From assembly GCF_023243075.1 (NCBI RefSeq), contig NZ_JALKFZ020000002.1:124001-188000 (forward strand): a DNA stretch of 64,000 bases, read 5' to 3'. Under the pieces are notes generated by a model that was not told where the DNA came from, ran no database searches, and was given only the letters and a program-made list of their open reading frames with translations. Source of the stretch: Frankia sp. AiPa1. Its GTDB lineage: Bacteria > Actinomycetota > Actinomycetes > Frankiales > Frankiaceae. The translations under genes and the position numbers were made by a program. Position 1 is the first letter of the stretch. Every line of letters starts with the position of its first letter. This document shows, piece by piece, positions 9,446 to 19,174 of this stretch.

Positions 9446-10682
9446 CGCTCGGCCGGCCCCCCCCGCCCGGCCTGCGCCCGCCCGCGCGGCGGGGGGCGAC
9501 TCCTGGCCCGGGCCGAGGAGGCGTCCCACCGAGGTTCACGCCGGCGGGAACCGGCTCGCGGGGCCCGCGGGCACCCACCGGCCCCGCCGTCGCGCCGAGG
9601 TCGTCCAGCTCCGCACCGTCGCCTGGTCCGTCCACGCCGTGCGGGTCGTCCAGTCGGGGCCCGTGGGCGCCGCCCGTCGGCGCGGGCGTGACCCCGGCGG
9701 CCTCCGACCGGGCGCGCCGTGCCCGTTCCCGACCGACCCTGGCGTCGAGGGCCGCCACCGCCGGGTCGGAGCGCTTGAGGTCCACCAGCAGCGGGGTGGC
9801 GAAGAACAGCGACGAGTAGGTACCGGACGCGATGCCGACGAACTGGGCGAGCGCCAGGTCCTTCAACGTACCGGCGCCGAGCAGCCCGGCCCCCACGAAC
9901 AGCAGTGACGCCACCGGGATGAGCGCGATCAGCGAGGTGTTGAGCGAACGGACCAGCGTCTCGTTCAGCGCGTCGTTCGTCGCCTCCGCATAGGTACGCC
10001 GGCTCGATGTCGCCATCCCCGCGGTGTTCTCCCGCACCCGGTCGAACACCACCACCGTGTCGTACAGGGAGAAGCCGAGGATCGTCAGCACGGCAATCAC
10101 CGTGGACGGCGTTACCTCGAACCCGACCAGCGAGTAGACGCCCATCGTGACGACGAGGTCATGGATCAGCGCGGCCATCGCGGCCGCCGCCATCTTCCAC
10201 TCGAACCGCACCGACAGATAGATCATGACAAGCACGAGGAAGACGACCAGGCCCTGGATCGCCTTCTTGGTGATCGTCGTGCCCCAGGACGAGCCGACCG
10301 TCGACACGGCGATGTTGCGGTCCGGGTCGGAGATCCGGAACTTCTTCGCCAGCGCGTCGGTCAGCTGCTCGGTCTGCGGGTCGCTGAGGGTACGGGTCTG
10401 CACCCGGAACTGGTGCGAGGTCTCGAGCTGCTGGACGACGCTGTCCGACGGGTCGATCCCGACGCTGGACAGCGTGTCGTCGACCTGCTCGACGGTGCCG
10501 CCGCCCGTCGGAAGCTGGAAGACCGCGCCGCCGGAGAAGTCGATGCCGAGGCTGAACCCCCGCACGATCATGCTGAGGACGCACACGGCGAGGACGACGC
10601 CCGACACCGCGTACCAGACTCGGCGGCGGCCGACGAAGTCGACACTGAAGTCGCTGCGGTAGATCCGCGTGAGCAGTGACAT
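9429..10682 (-). CDS. secF: Protein translocase subunit SecF
   Basis: Protein of 417 aa from the ATG at 10680-10682 (MSLLTRIYRSDFSVDFVGRR), 4 nt after the secD stop. It has an early transmembrane helix, the large periplasmic-type loop with GIDFSGG, and later membrane helices with FSLYDTVVVFDRVREN, a SecF hallmark. SecDF uses the proton gradient to pull exported proteins through SecYEG. The C-terminal ~100 residues after the last helix are Gly/Pro/Arg-rich and probably disordered, longer than usual. The frame stays open upstream of the ATG into secD but without similarity. Confidence 0.93.
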   Translation of the reverse strand: MSLLTRIYRSDFSVDFVGRRRVWYAVSGVVLAVCVLSMIVRGFSLGIDFSGGAVFQLPTGGGTVEQVDDTLSSVGIDPSDSVVQQLETSHQFRVQTRTLSDPQTEQLTDALAKKFRISDPDRNIAVSTVGSSWGTTITKKAIQGLVVFLVLVMIYLSVRFEWKMAAAAMAALIHDLVVTMGVYSLVGFEVTPSTVIAVLTILGFSLYDTVVVFDRVRENTAGMATSSRRTYAEATNDALNETLVRSLNTSLIALIPVASLLFVGAGLLGAGTLKDLALAQFVGIASGTYSSLFFATPLLVDLKRSDPAVAALDARVGRERARRARSEAAGVTPAPTGGAHGPRLDDPHGVDGPGDGAELDDLGATAGPVGARGPREPVPAGVNLGGTPPRPGPGVAPRRAGGRRPGGGGRPSGKKRR

Positions 10683-10686
10683 CGGC

Positions 10687-12549
10687 TCAGCTCTCCCGCT
10701 TCTGCCCGGCCGGCGCCGGCCGCTTGGCAAGGCGCGCCCGGGTGGTGACGGGGGGCGGCGCCGCACCGGCCCGCCCACCGACCTGCTTCGGACTCAGCCC
10801 CGAGAAGCGGCTGGCCGAGAACAGCCGGCGCCGCACCAGCAGCGCCACCAGCGGCCGGGTGAAGATGAACATGATCAGGATGTCGCTCAGCGTCGAGAGG
10901 CCCAGTGTGAAGGCGAACCCGCGCACCGAGCCGATCGACAGGATGTACAGCACCGCGGCGGCGAGGAACGACACGGTGTCGGCGGCGAGCATCGTACGCC
11001 GGGCCGCGGGCCAGGCCCGGTCGGCGGCCACCCGAACCGTCCGGCCGGCCCGCACCTCGTCCTTGATCCGTTCGAAGTAGACGACGAACGAGTCCGCGGT
11101 GACCCCGATCGAGACGATCAGACCGGCGATGCCGGCAAGGGTCAGCGTGAAGCCGATCGCGCTGCCGAGCAGCACGACCGAGGCGTAGATGATCCCGCCG
11201 CTGACCACCAGCGACGCCACCACGACGATTCCCAGCGCCCGGTAGTACAGGAACGAGTAGGCGATGACGAGGATCAGGCCGATCGCGCCGGCGAGCAGGC
11301 CGCCGTGCAGTGACTCACGGCCCAGCGTGGGCGAGATCGACTCCGCCTGGGACCGCTCGAAGGCCAGCGGCAGCGCACCGTAGCGCAGGACGTTGGCGAG
11401 GTCCTCGGCGTCGGACTGGTTGAACGACCCGGAGATCTGGGCCGTGCCGGCGATGCGCTCGTTGGTCTCGGGCGCCGACTGCACGACGCCGTCCAGCACG
11501 ATCGCGACCTGCTTGCCGATCGTGTCCTCGGTGAGCTTGGTGAACTTGCCCTGGCCGGAGCCGGTGAAGTCGACGTTCACCACCCACTGGCCGGTGTTGA
11601 TCGAGGTGGTGCCACCGCCGCCCTGCAGACCGGCGGACGCCGTCTTCACGTCGGTTCCGACGACCTTGGCCGGCATCAGCAGGTATTTGCTGGTGCCGCT
11701 ACGGTCACAGGCCGCGATCCAGTCCGTCGGCTTGTCGGTGCTCGCCGCGGAGCGGCGCACGTCGGTGGGCTTGCAGGTCAGCGCGGTGTACCGGGCGACG
11801 ACGCTGTCCGGCGGGGTGGCCGCGGCGGCGGTCGAGGCCGGGCCGCTGGGCTTCGCCGGCGCCGGAGCGGCCGACGCTGCCGGCGGTGCCGAGGCCGCGG
11901 GCGTGCTGGTGGCAGCCGGCGCGGCGAGCACCGTCGAGCTGGATCCCGCGGCGGAGTAGGAGATCGCCTGAACCGCGAGCCCGTGGCCCGCTCCGCCCGC
12001 GCCCAGCGCCGCCGGCCGCTGCGAGGCCGACGGACTCGGCTGTGTCGTCGCACCGGAGGTGCTCGCGCTCGGGGTCGCGGCGGGAGTCGGCGCGACCGAC
12101 GAGCCCGCCGACGGGGTGGCACTCGCGGCGGGTGCGGGCGTCGGCGGGGCGGTCGCCGTGGCCGCCTCGGTCGCGGCCACCTGACGGAAGCGCAGCTCCG
12201 CGGTCTGGCCGACCAGGTCGACGACATCGCTGCGACCACGGCCGGGCACCGAGATCTCGATCTGGTTCCCGGTCCGGTGGACCTCGGACTCGGCCACGCC
12301 AAGTCCATCCACCCGCTGGCGGATGATGTCCACCGCCTGGTTGATCGCGCCCGAGTTCACCGACTGGCCGCCGGTGGCTCGGGGGGTGAGGATGACACTC
12401 GTCCCGCCCTGCAGGTCGAGTCCTAGCCGGGGGGTCCAGGTGCTGGTGATGGCCATCAGGCCGTAGAGCACGGCGAACAGCCCCACGAGGATCCCCAGCC
12501 GGGTCCATGGGGAGGTTCCCGCGGAAACCCGTGCCGAGCGGCGTGCCAC
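10687..12549 (-). CDS. secD: Protein translocase subunit SecD
   Basis: Protein of 620 aa. One N-terminal membrane helix is followed by RLGLDLQGG (SecD signature), the P1 head domain, and a C-terminal helix bundle including ITADSFVVYFERIKDE-like sequence (read here as VTADSFVVYFERIKDE). It partners with SecF and YajC at the SecYEG channel. Residues about 126-248 are an Ala/Ser/Pro/Thr-rich insertion in the extracytoplasmic part, low in complexity and probably a flexible linker. It sits directly upstream of secF in the same operon. Confidence 0.94.
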   Translation of the reverse strand: MARRSARVSAGTSPWTRLGILVGLFAVLYGLMAITSTWTPRLGLDLQGGTSVILTPRATGGQSVNSGAINQAVDIIRQRVDGLGVAESEVHRTGNQIEISVPGRGRSDVVDLVGQTAELRFRQVAATEAATATAPPTPAPAASATPSAGSSVAPTPAATPSASTSGATTQPSPSASQRPAALGAGGAGHGLAVQAISYSAAGSSSTVLAAPAATSTPAASAPPAASAAPAPAKPSGPASTAAAATPPDSVVARYTALTCKPTDVRRSAASTDKPTDWIAACDRSGTSKYLLMPAKVVGTDVKTASAGLQGGGGTTSINTGQWVVNVDFTGSGQGKFTKLTEDTIGKQVAIVLDGVVQSAPETNERIAGTAQISGSFNQSDAEDLANVLRYGALPLAFERSQAESISPTLGRESLHGGLLAGAIGLILVIAYSFLYYRALGIVVVASLVVSGGIIYASVVLLGSAIGFTLTLAGIAGLIVSIGVTADSFVVYFERIKDEVRAGRTVRVAADRAWPAARRTMLAADTVSFLAAAVLYILSIGSVRGFAFTLGLSTLSDILIMFIFTRPLVALLVRRRLFSASRFSGLSPKQVGGRAGAAPPPVTTRARLAKRPAPAGQKRES

Positions 12550-12711
12550 GTGCGAGTCCCTTCCTCACGCACCGGGTGACCGGCGCTGGTTCGCCTCGCC
12601 GTTGCCCGGAGCGGCGGTGCTCAACATACCCAAACGAATGTCACCGAGGGTACGTTCCGAGCCCCCGGCGGTGACACGATGCGGCGCACCGTGGTTGCGC
12701 GCCGCTCTGCG

Positions 12712-13221
12712 TCACAGCTCCTTACGAGGCGGACCGGGAGTGCCCGCATCCGGGTCGGCCGCCTCCGCAGTGCCCGTGCCCGTGTCCGTGTCGGTACCGG
12801 ACGGTCCGGACCCTCCCCCCGCCTTAGCGTCGTCGGCCTCGGCGACCGACGTGCCCTCGGCGGCGACGGCGTCGGGTTCGTCGCCAGCGTCGTGGTCGTC
12901 GGTGGCGCTGTCCTGCTCCGGCGCGCTGATGGCCCGGGCGATCGCGCTGCGACTGAAGCGACACACCACATCCGGGGCGATCTCGAGCAGGATGTCGCCA
13001 TCGTCGATCTCCACGACGGTCGCATACAGCCCGGCCGTGGTCATCACCAGGGTGCCGGGCACGATGCGTGACACTTCCTGCTGCTGGGACCTCGTGCGGC
13101 GGCGCTGCATCGAGAAGATGTAGACCACGGCGAGAACAAGCAGCAGCGGGATCAGGAACCCCCCGATCGATCCGCCCCCACCGTCGCCCGCCGCCGTTGC
13201 CGCTGTCACCAAGCCGCCCAC
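12712..13221 (-). CDS. yajC: Preprotein translocase accessory subunit YajC
   Basis: Protein of 169 aa from a GTG at 13219-13221 that has an AGGAGG ribosome binding site a few bases upstream; the frame is open further upstream but without similarity. After a Gly-rich start comes one membrane helix (FLIPLLLVLAVVYIFSM), then a basic stretch and the conserved VPGTLVMTTAGLYATVVEIDD segment. The C-terminal ~70 residues are acidic and disordered. YajC associates with SecDF in the membrane; gene order yajC-secD-secF supports the call. Confidence 0.92.
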   Translation of the reverse strand: MGGLVTAATAAGDGGGGSIGGFLIPLLLVLAVVYIFSMQRRRTRSQQQEVSRIVPGTLVMTTAGLYATVVEIDDGDILLEIAPDVVCRFSRSAIARAISAPEQDSATDDHDAGDEPDAVAAEGTSVAEADDAKAGGGSGPSGTDTDTGTGTAEAADPDAGTPGPPRKEL

Positions 13222-13445
13222 GTCCTGCCCTCCTGAACTGTTGCGGCGATCGTACGTATCGAACGGGTGCGCACGGTGGGCAGGGCCCAGGTGTCCGGTT
13301 TGCGCGGGCCCAAAGACCGCCTGACCGTGGCCGCCGACCCATTGACGATCATGGTGTTCCGCGGAACCGCACCCGCGGCGCCACCCAGCGCCCGCCGCCG
13401 GTGTCACCGATCGCGAAATGGTGCCAACCTGACCGGCTTCGGGGA

Positions 13446-13483
13446 TCAGTCGGCTTCGAGGAACTCAGTCGGCTTCGAGGAAC
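13446..13483. repeat. perfect 19-bp tandem duplication at the ruvB stop codon
   Basis: The 19 bp at 13465-13483, which encode the last residues of RuvB and its stop codon, are repeated exactly at 13446-13464 immediately downstream. The duplicate lies outside the coding sequence and carries a second copy of the stop triplet, one base out of frame. Confidence 0.9.
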
Positions 13484-14511
13484 AGAGCCGCCTGGCTGCG
13501 CCCCAGCGGGTCGGTCGGCGGTTCGAGGCCGAGATGCTCGAAGGCGGCGGGGGTGGCCACCCGGCCGCGCGGGGTCCTGATCAGCATGCCGGCCCGCAAC
13601 AGGAACGGCTCGGCCACGTCCTCGACCGTCTCGGGCTCCTCACCGACCGACACCGCGAGCGTGGTGAGCCCGACCGGCCCGCCGCCGAACCGGTTGACCA
13701 GCGCCTCGAGGACGGCGCGGTCGAGCCGGTCGAGCCCGAGTCCGTCGACGTCGTAGACCCGCAGCGCGGCGCGGGCGATCTCACGGGTGACGATGCCGTC
13801 GGCGCGCACCTCGGCGTAGTCACGCACCCGGCGCAGCAGCCGGTTCGCGATCCGCGGGGTGCCGCGTGATCGGCCGGCGACCTCGTGGGCCCCCTCGGGG
13901 GTGAGCTGCACGCCGAGCAGGCCGGCGGATCGGGTGAGCACCTGGGCGAGCTCGTCGGGCCGGTAGAAGTCCAGATGGGCGGTGAAACCAAACCGGTCGC
14001 GCAGCGGCCCGGTCAGCAGCCCGGACCGGGTCGTCGCGCCGACCAGGGTGAACGGGGCCACCGACAGGGGGATCGCCGTGGCCCCGGGGCCCTTGCCGAG
14101 GATCACGTCGACGCGGAAGTCCTCCATCGCCGAGTAGAGCAGTTCCTCGGCCGGCCGGGCGATCCGGTGGATCTCGTCGAGGAACAGCACCTCACCCGGC
14201 GACAGTGCGGTGAGGATGGCGACGAGGTCGCCCGCGCGTTCGATCGCCGGACCGCTGGTCATCCGCAACGGCACGCCGAGCTCCTCGGCCATGATCATCG
14301 CAAGGCTGGTCTTGCCCAGGCCGGGCGGACCGGAGAGCAGGACGTGGTCCGGCGGCAGCCCACGGGCCCGAGCCCCTTCGAGCATGATCGTCAGCTGTTC
14401 CCGGACCCTGCCCTGGCCGACGAACTCGCTCAGTGTGTGCGGGCGCAGGCCCGCCTCGAACGCCCGCTCCTCCGCGCTGGCGACCGCCGAGACCAGTCCC
14501 TGATCACTCAT
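13465..14511 (-). CDS. ruvB: Holliday junction branch migration helicase RuvB
   Basis: Protein of 348 aa, normal for the family. Walker A is [14 protein letters not shown], Walker B is VLFLDEIHR, sensor 1 lies in LVGATTRSG, and the arginine-finger region is GPLRDRFG. The C-terminal winged helix ends with [16 protein letters not shown]. The AAA+ hexamer drives branch migration of Holliday junctions with RuvA in recombinational repair. It follows ruvC and ruvA on the same strand, so the three form one operon. Confidence 0.97.
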   Translation of the reverse strand: MSDQGLVSAVASAEERAFEAGLRPHTLSEFVGQGRVREQLTIMLEGARARGLPPDHVLLSGPPGLGKTSLAMIMAEELGVPLRMTSGPAIERAGDLVAILTALSPGEVLFLDEIHRIARPAEELLYSAMEDFRVDVILGKGPGATAIPLSVAPFTLVGATTRSGLLTGPLRDRFGFTAHLDFYRPDELAQVLTRSAGLLGVQLTPEGAHEVAGRSRGTPRIANRLLRRVRDYAEVRADGIVTREIARAALRVYDVDGLGLDRLDRAVLEALVNRFGGGPVGLTTLAVSVGEEPETVEDVAEPFLLRAGMLIRTPRGRVATPAAFEHLGLEPPTDPLGRSQAALFLEAD

Positions 14512-14526
14512 CGGTCCCCCAGGCCG

Positions 14527-15198
14527 TCATCGGCGCAGCACGGCGAGGCAGGCGCGCAGCAGCGTCGCCGCGTCGGGGGGCGAGGCCCCGACGGGTTCCC
14601 CGGCATCGTCATCCGCCGACTCCGCGAGGGCCGCCAAAGCCCGGGCGACCGCATCCTCCGCCTCGCGTGCCGAATAGCCGAGCCCGCCGAGCGCCTCGCG
14701 CACGGAGTCGGCGACCGCGCCGGCGGCCCCACCGAGGCCTCCCGCCGAGACGGGCACACCCGCCCCACGCGGGCCGGGAACGGCCACGGGACCACGGGGT
14801 GGGCCAAGCCGGTCGCGCAGGTCCAGCACGATCCGCTGGGCTCCCTTGCGACCGATGCCGGGCACCCGGGTGAGCACCGTGAGGTCCTCCTCAGCGACAG
14901 CCCGGCGCACCGTGTCGGGATCGTGCACGCCAAGGACGGCTTGGGCGAGCTTCGGGCCCACCCCGGCCGCGGACTGCAGGATCTCGAACACGTCCCGGGC
15001 GTCGGACTCGGCGAAACCGTAGAGGGTCAGCTCCGTCTCCCGCACGACCAGGGCGGTGGCCAGCGTGGCGGGCTCACCCACCCGCAGGGCGGCGAGCGTC
15101 GCCGGGGTGCACTGGACGAGCAGGCCCACCCCGCCGACCTCGACGACGGCGGACAGCGGCCCGAGCGCCGTGACCCGGCCGGACAGCGACGCGATCAC
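14527..15198 (-). CDS. ruvA: Holliday junction DNA helicase subunit RuvA
   Basis: Protein of 223 aa from a GTG at 15196-15198 that overlaps the ruvC stop by 4 bp (GTGA), so translation is coupled. It begins [14 protein letters not shown], the OB-fold start of RuvA, followed by the two helix-hairpin-helix motifs ([13 protein letters not shown] and [16 protein letters not shown]). The tetramer binds four-way junctions and recruits RuvB. The linker before domain III is longer than usual and Gly/Pro/Ala-rich. Confidence 0.95.
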   Translation of the reverse strand: MIASLSGRVTALGPLSAVVEVGGVGLLVQCTPATLAALRVGEPATLATALVVRETELTLYGFAESDARDVFEILQSAAGVGPKLAQAVLGVHDPDTVRRAVAEEDLTVLTRVPGIGRKGAQRIVLDLRDRLGPPRGPVAVPGPRGAGVPVSAGGLGGAAGAVADSVREALGGLGYSAREAEDAVARALAALAESADDDAGEPVGASPPDAATLLRACLAVLRR

Positions 15199-15713
15199 CG
15201 GGCGCCGCCGGCCTGCGACGCCGACCGCATCCGGGCCAGCGCCGGTCCACGCCACAGGTGGCACAGCGCGAGCGCGAGCGCGTCAGCCGCGTCCGCGGGC
15301 CGCGGCGCCTCGGACAGCCCGAGCAGCCTACTGATCATGAAACCAACCTGGGCCTTGTCAGCCCGACCGTTACCGGTGACGGCCGCCTTGACCTCGCTGG
15401 GCGTGTACAACCCCACCGGCAGGTCCCGCCGGGCCGCCAGCATGATGGCCACCGCACCGGCCTGGGCGGTACCCATCACCGTGCGCACGTTGGCCTGGCT
15501 GAACACCTTCTCCACCGCCACGGCCTGCGGACGGGCGCGGTCCAGCCAGGCGTCGATCCCGTCGGCGATCGCACGCAGCCGATCGGCCACATCCGCCCCG
15601 GCCGGGGTACGCACCACCCCGACCTCGACCAGGCTGGCCCGACCTCCAACGGCTCCGTCGACCACCCCCAGACCACACCGGGTCAGGCCCGGATCGACCC
15701 CGAGCACCCGCAT
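15195..15713 (-). CDS. ruvC: Crossover junction endodeoxyribonuclease RuvC
   Basis: Protein of 172 aa from the ATG at 15711-15713, with GGGAGG four bases upstream; the longer open frame upstream has no similarity. The RNase H-like active site is visible: D7 in VLGVDPGLT, the acidic VEKVF segment, and the C-terminal [12 protein letters not shown]. RuvC cleaves Holliday junctions. It heads the ruvCAB operon and is preceded by the YebC gene, the classic bacterial order. Confidence 0.95.
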   Translation of the reverse strand: MRVLGVDPGLTRCGLGVVDGAVGGRASLVEVGVVRTPAGADVADRLRAIADGIDAWLDRARPQAVAVEKVFSQANVRTVMGTAQAGAVAIMLAARRDLPVGLYTPSEVKAAVTGNGRADKAQVGFMISRLLGLSEAPRPADAADALALALCHLWRGPALARMRSASQAGGAR

Positions 15714-15952
15714 CCGACCTCCCGAGAACACATGCCCACGGACCAGCCCGCCGCCCGCGCCCACCGTGTAGGCCGGCCCACGACAACGGGAACACGCGTT
15801 CGATACTACGGTGTGCGGCGCAACCGCGACATCCACGACACGCCGCGCGCCGCGCAGTCGCCCCGCCCACCTGTGCGGCCACGTCCCCGCCGGCCGGCAC
15901 CGGTCGGGTCCGGACGTCCGGACGGCGACGGGCACGCGGCGACACCCTGCGC

Positions 15953-16708
15953 TCAGCTGGTGACGAGCTCCATGACGTCATCGGAGATGTCGCCGTTGAA
16001 CCAGACGTTCTGCACGTCGTCGAGATCCTCGACCGCCTCGACGAGCTTGAGCACCTTGGCGGCGGGCTCGGCGTCCAGTTCGACACTCACGCTGGGCAGC
16101 CAGGAGATGTCCGCGGAGCTCACCTCGAGTCCCGCGTCGGCCGCGGCGACCCGCACGGCGTGCAGGTCCGTCGCCTCGGAGATCACCTCGAAGTCGTCCC
16201 CGAGATCGTTGACCTCCTCGGCGCCGGATTCGAGCACGGCGAGCAGCACGTCGTCCTCGGTGAGCCCGTCGGTCTTGGCGAGCAGCACGACCCCCTTGCG
16301 GTTGAACAGGTACGACACCGATCCGGGATCGGCCACCGTCCCACCGTTGCGGGTGATCGCCACCCGGACGTCGGAGGCGGCCCGGTTGCGGTTGTCGGTC
16401 AGGCACTCGACGAGAATCGCCACCCCGGCCGGCCCGTAGGCCTCGTAGGTGATGTTCTCGTAGTTCACGCCGCCGCCGAGCTCGCCGGAGCCGCGTTTGA
16501 CCGCCCGTTCGATGTTGTCGTTGGGCACCGACTGTGACTTCGCCTTCGCGATGGCGTCGGCGAGCGTCGGGTTGCCGGCCGGGTCACCGCCGCCGGTCTT
16601 GGCCGCGACCTCGACCGTCTTGATCAGCTTGGCGAACAGCTTGCCGCGCCGGGCGTCGATGACGGCCTTCTTGTGCTTCGTGGTCGCCCACTTGGAGTGA
16701 CCGCTCAT
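15953..16708 (-). CDS. YebC/PmpR family protein
   Basis: Protein of 251 aa, normal size, starting [22 protein letters not shown], the family N-terminus. Other signatures include NIERAVKRG and [14 protein letters not shown]. Family members have been described both as DNA-binding regulators and as ribosome-associated factors that help translate difficult sequences; which applies here cannot be read from the sequence. It lies between pdxT and ruvC, the standard order in actinobacteria. Confidence 0.95.
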   Translation of the reverse strand: MSGHSKWATTKHKKAVIDARRGKLFAKLIKTVEVAAKTGGGDPAGNPTLADAIAKAKSQSVPNDNIERAVKRGSGELGGGVNYENITYEAYGPAGVAILVECLTDNRNRAASDVRVAITRNGGTVADPGSVSYLFNRKGVVLLAKTDGLTEDDVLLAVLESGAEEVNDLGDDFEVISEATDLHAVRVAAADAGLEVSSADISWLPSVSVELDAEPAAKVLKLVEAVEDLDDVQNVWFNGDISDDVMELVTS

Positions 16709-16738
16709 GTCCCGCCCCTCTTAACTTCTTGCTCGCGA

Positions 16739-17356
16739 TCACCGACCTGATCCGGACGATCGCACGATGTCGACAAAAAGCTGGTGGATCCGCGAGTCAC
16801 CGGTGAGCTCCGGATGGAACGCGGTGGCCAGCAATGGTCCCTGGCGGACCGCCACCGGCGCCTCGGCGACGCGGGCCAGCACCTCGACCGTGTCACCCGC
16901 CTTTTCCACCCATGGTGCCCGGATGAAGACCGCGTGCACGGACGGTCCCGGCACGCCGACGACGTCGAGGTCGGCCTCGAACGAGTCAACCTGTCGGCCG
17001 AAGGCGTTGCGCCGGACGACCACGTCCAGCCCGCCGACCAGTGGCTGGTCCGGCCGGCCGTCCACGACGTCCCGCGCAAGCAGGATCATGCCAGCACACG
17101 ATCCGAACACGGGCAAGCCTGCCGCGACCCGTGACCGCAACGGCTCCAGCAGCGCGAAGACCCGCAGCAGCCGCCCCATGGTGGTGGACTCTCCGCCGGG
17201 CAGGACCAGTCCGTCCACCTCGGCGAGTTCCGCCGCCCGGCGGACCTCCACCGGATCCGCCCCGGCCTCGGTGAGTGCCCGGGCGTGCTCACGCACATCC
17301 CCCTGCAGGGCGAGAACGCCGATCCGCGGACCGCCCACCAGCCGCGGTCGGCTCAC
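16739..17356 (-). CDS. pdxT: Pyridoxal 5'-phosphate synthase glutaminase subunit PdxT
   Basis: Protein of 205 aa if it starts at the GTG at 17354-17356, which overlaps the pdxS stop by 4 bp (GTGA); a GTG at 17338 would give 199 aa. [18 protein letters not shown], the nucleophile in [11 protein letters not shown] and the catalytic His/Glu in FHPELTGD are all present. PdxT releases ammonia from glutamine and channels it to PdxS for vitamin B6 synthesis. The overlap with pdxS favours coupled translation and the longer start. Confidence 0.93.
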   Translation of the reverse strand: MSRPRLVGGPRIGVLALQGDVREHARALTEAGADPVEVRRAAELAEVDGLVLPGGESTTMGRLLRVFALLEPLRSRVAAGLPVFGSCAGMILLARDVVDGRPDQPLVGGLDVVVRRNAFGRQVDSFEADLDVVGVPGPSVHAVFIRAPWVEKAGDTVEVLARVAEAPVAVRQGPLLATAFHPELTGDSRIHQLFVDIVRSSGSGR

Positions 17357-18285
17357 CAGCCGCGGTCGGCATAGCGGGCCGTCGCCGGCAGCTCCGAGAC
17401 GTTGATGCCGACCATCGCCTCGCCGAGCCCGCGGGACACCTTCACCAGGACGTCCGGGTCGTTGTACATGGTCGTGGCCTCGACGATCGCCCGGGCGCGC
17501 CGTGCCGGGTCGCCGGACTTGAAGATCCCGGAACCGACGAACACGCCGTCCGCACCGAGCTGCATCATCAGCGCCGCGTCGGCCGGGGTGGCGATGCCGC
17601 CGGCGGTGAACAGCACGACGGGCAGCCGCCCGAGCCTGGCCACCTCGGCGACGAGCTCGACCGGGGCGCGCAGTTCCTTGGCCGCCGCGTAGAGCTCCTC
17701 GGCCGGCAGGCCGGCGAGCCGCGCGATTTCGGCCCGGATGGTGCGCATGTGCACCACGGCGTTGGACACCTCGCCGGTGCCCGCCTCCCCCTTGGAACGG
17801 ATCATCGCCGCGCCCTCGGCGATCCGGCGCAGTGCCTCGCCGAGGTTCGTCGCCCCGCAGACGAACGGGACGGTGAACCGCCACTTGTCGATGTGATGGT
17901 GTGGGTCGGCCGGCGTGAGCACCTCCGACTCGTCGACGTAGTCGACGCCGAGGGCCTGCAGCACCTGGGCCTCGACGAAGTGCCCGATCCGCGCCTTGGC
18001 CATGACCGGGATCGACACGGCCGCGACGATCTCGGAGATCATGTCCGGGTCGCTCATCCGCGCCACGCCGCCCTGGGCCCGGATGTCGGCAGGTACCCGC
18101 TCCAGAGCCATGACGGCGACGGCGCCGGCATCCTCAGCGATGCGCGCCTGCTCGGCCGTGACCACGTCCATGATCACGCCGCCCTTGAGCATCTCCGCCA
18201 TGCCTCGCTTGACGCGGGCCGTGCCGGCGTGGCGGGCGGAGTCGGCCGCCGGGCCGCTGCTGGGGGCGCTCTGGGCCTCGGACAT
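17353..18285 (-). CDS. pdxS: Pyridoxal 5'-phosphate synthase subunit PdxS
   Basis: Protein of 310 aa from the ATG at 18283-18285. The Ser/Ala-rich start is followed by [17 protein letters not shown], the catalytic-lysine region, then [18 protein letters not shown] and the C-terminal [16 protein letters not shown]. PdxS condenses ribose 5-phosphate, glyceraldehyde 3-phosphate and ammonia to PLP and forms a dodecamer with PdxT. The frame is open upstream of the ATG but lacks similarity. The ~300 bp upstream (18286-18593) holds no gene and should contain the pdxST promoter. Confidence 0.95.
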   Translation of the reverse strand: MSEAQSAPSSGPAADSARHAGTARVKRGMAEMLKGGVIMDVVTAEQARIAEDAGAVAVMALERVPADIRAQGGVARMSDPDMISEIVAAVSIPVMAKARIGHFVEAQVLQALGVDYVDESEVLTPADPHHHIDKWRFTVPFVCGATNLGEALRRIAEGAAMIRSKGEAGTGEVSNAVVHMRTIRAEIARLAGLPAEELYAAAKELRAPVELVAEVARLGRLPVVLFTAGGIATPADAALMMQLGADGVFVGSGIFKSGDPARRARAIVEATTMYNDPDVLVKVSRGLGEAMVGINVSELPATARYADRGW

Positions 18286-18593
18286 GATGTGCCGTCGCTT
18301 TCGCTCCAGTCGGGCTCCACGCACGGACCGGCACCGCCCTGACCTGCGCGGCGCCGGTGCGGACGCCACGCGGGAGGTCGGATGCCCGGCCCGGTGATTC
18401 CCGTGCGGGTGGGTCGGTACCCCATCGTACGGCGCAGTCCGACCCACCCGGGACCCGCGAACACCGCGGCAGGACACCCACGGCCGGTGGGCGTATCCGT
18501 TTTTCGGGATACCTCCCACCGGGCGAACAGCGGGACAGCCGGTGACACGGCGGCGAGCGACACGGCGGCCAGCACCGAGAGAGCGACGTCCGC

Positions 18594-19130
18594 TCAGGAG
18601 GCCAGGCCCGGCAGGTCACCCCGCGCCGGCAGCGCGTCGTCGATCTCGAAATAGCCGGGTGTCGGCCGGCGACCGGCCAGATGCAGCACCCGCACCAGCC
18701 GGCGGCCGGCGAGTGCCCGCAGGTCGCGGACCGCGTCGTTGTGGAACTGGCGGGCGAGCGCCACCCGGGCCGCCTCGCTGTCGACGGAGTGCAGCTCGGC
18801 GGGAAACCGCTGCCCCGCCGCCGCGACCTCGCCGGAGCGCAGTGACCGGCTCAGTGCGTTCTCGGCCAGTTCGACGCCCCGGTCCAGCGGGCCGCCGGCC
18901 AGCAGCACCGGGTGGATCGCCCGCACCCGCGCGACGCTGTCGGCGAGGTCGGACAGCGCGGCCCGCTCGGCAAGCACACCCGCGGCCTGCGCCCTCGCGA
19001 CCAGCTGGGTGACGAGTCCCCCGCGAGCGGCGGCGACCCGGGCGGCAAGCCGGTCGAGGCGCAGCGCCAGCCAGGTCAGATAGGTCGCGATCGCCACCAC
19101 CAGGGCGACCACCACCACGAGGACGTCCAT
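18594..19130 (-). CDS. LemA-like single-pass membrane protein
   Basis: Protein of 178 aa from the ATG at 19128-19130 ([20 protein letters not shown]); an in-frame TTG six codons upstream is possible. It has one N-terminal transmembrane helix and then a helical, Ala/Arg-rich cytoplasmic part. A segment [16 protein letters not shown] resembles the LemA-family FYNDAV motif, and the tail PGYFEIDDA is conserved-looking. The equivalent place in the mycobacterial pgsA-patA-pimA cluster also holds a conserved membrane protein, which supports reality of the gene. Function unknown. Confidence 0.7.
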   Translation of the reverse strand: MDVLVVVVALVVAIATYLTWLALRLDRLAARVAAARGGLVTQLVARAQAAGVLAERAALSDLADSVARVRAIHPVLLAGGPLDRGVELAENALSRSLRSGEVAAAGQRFPAELHSVDSEAARVALARQFHNDAVRDLRALAGRRLVRVLHLAGRRPTPGYFEIDDALPARGDLPGLAS

Positions 19131-19174
19131 CACGCGCAGCGTAGTCAACCCCGGGCGGTGACCACCAGCCGCGG

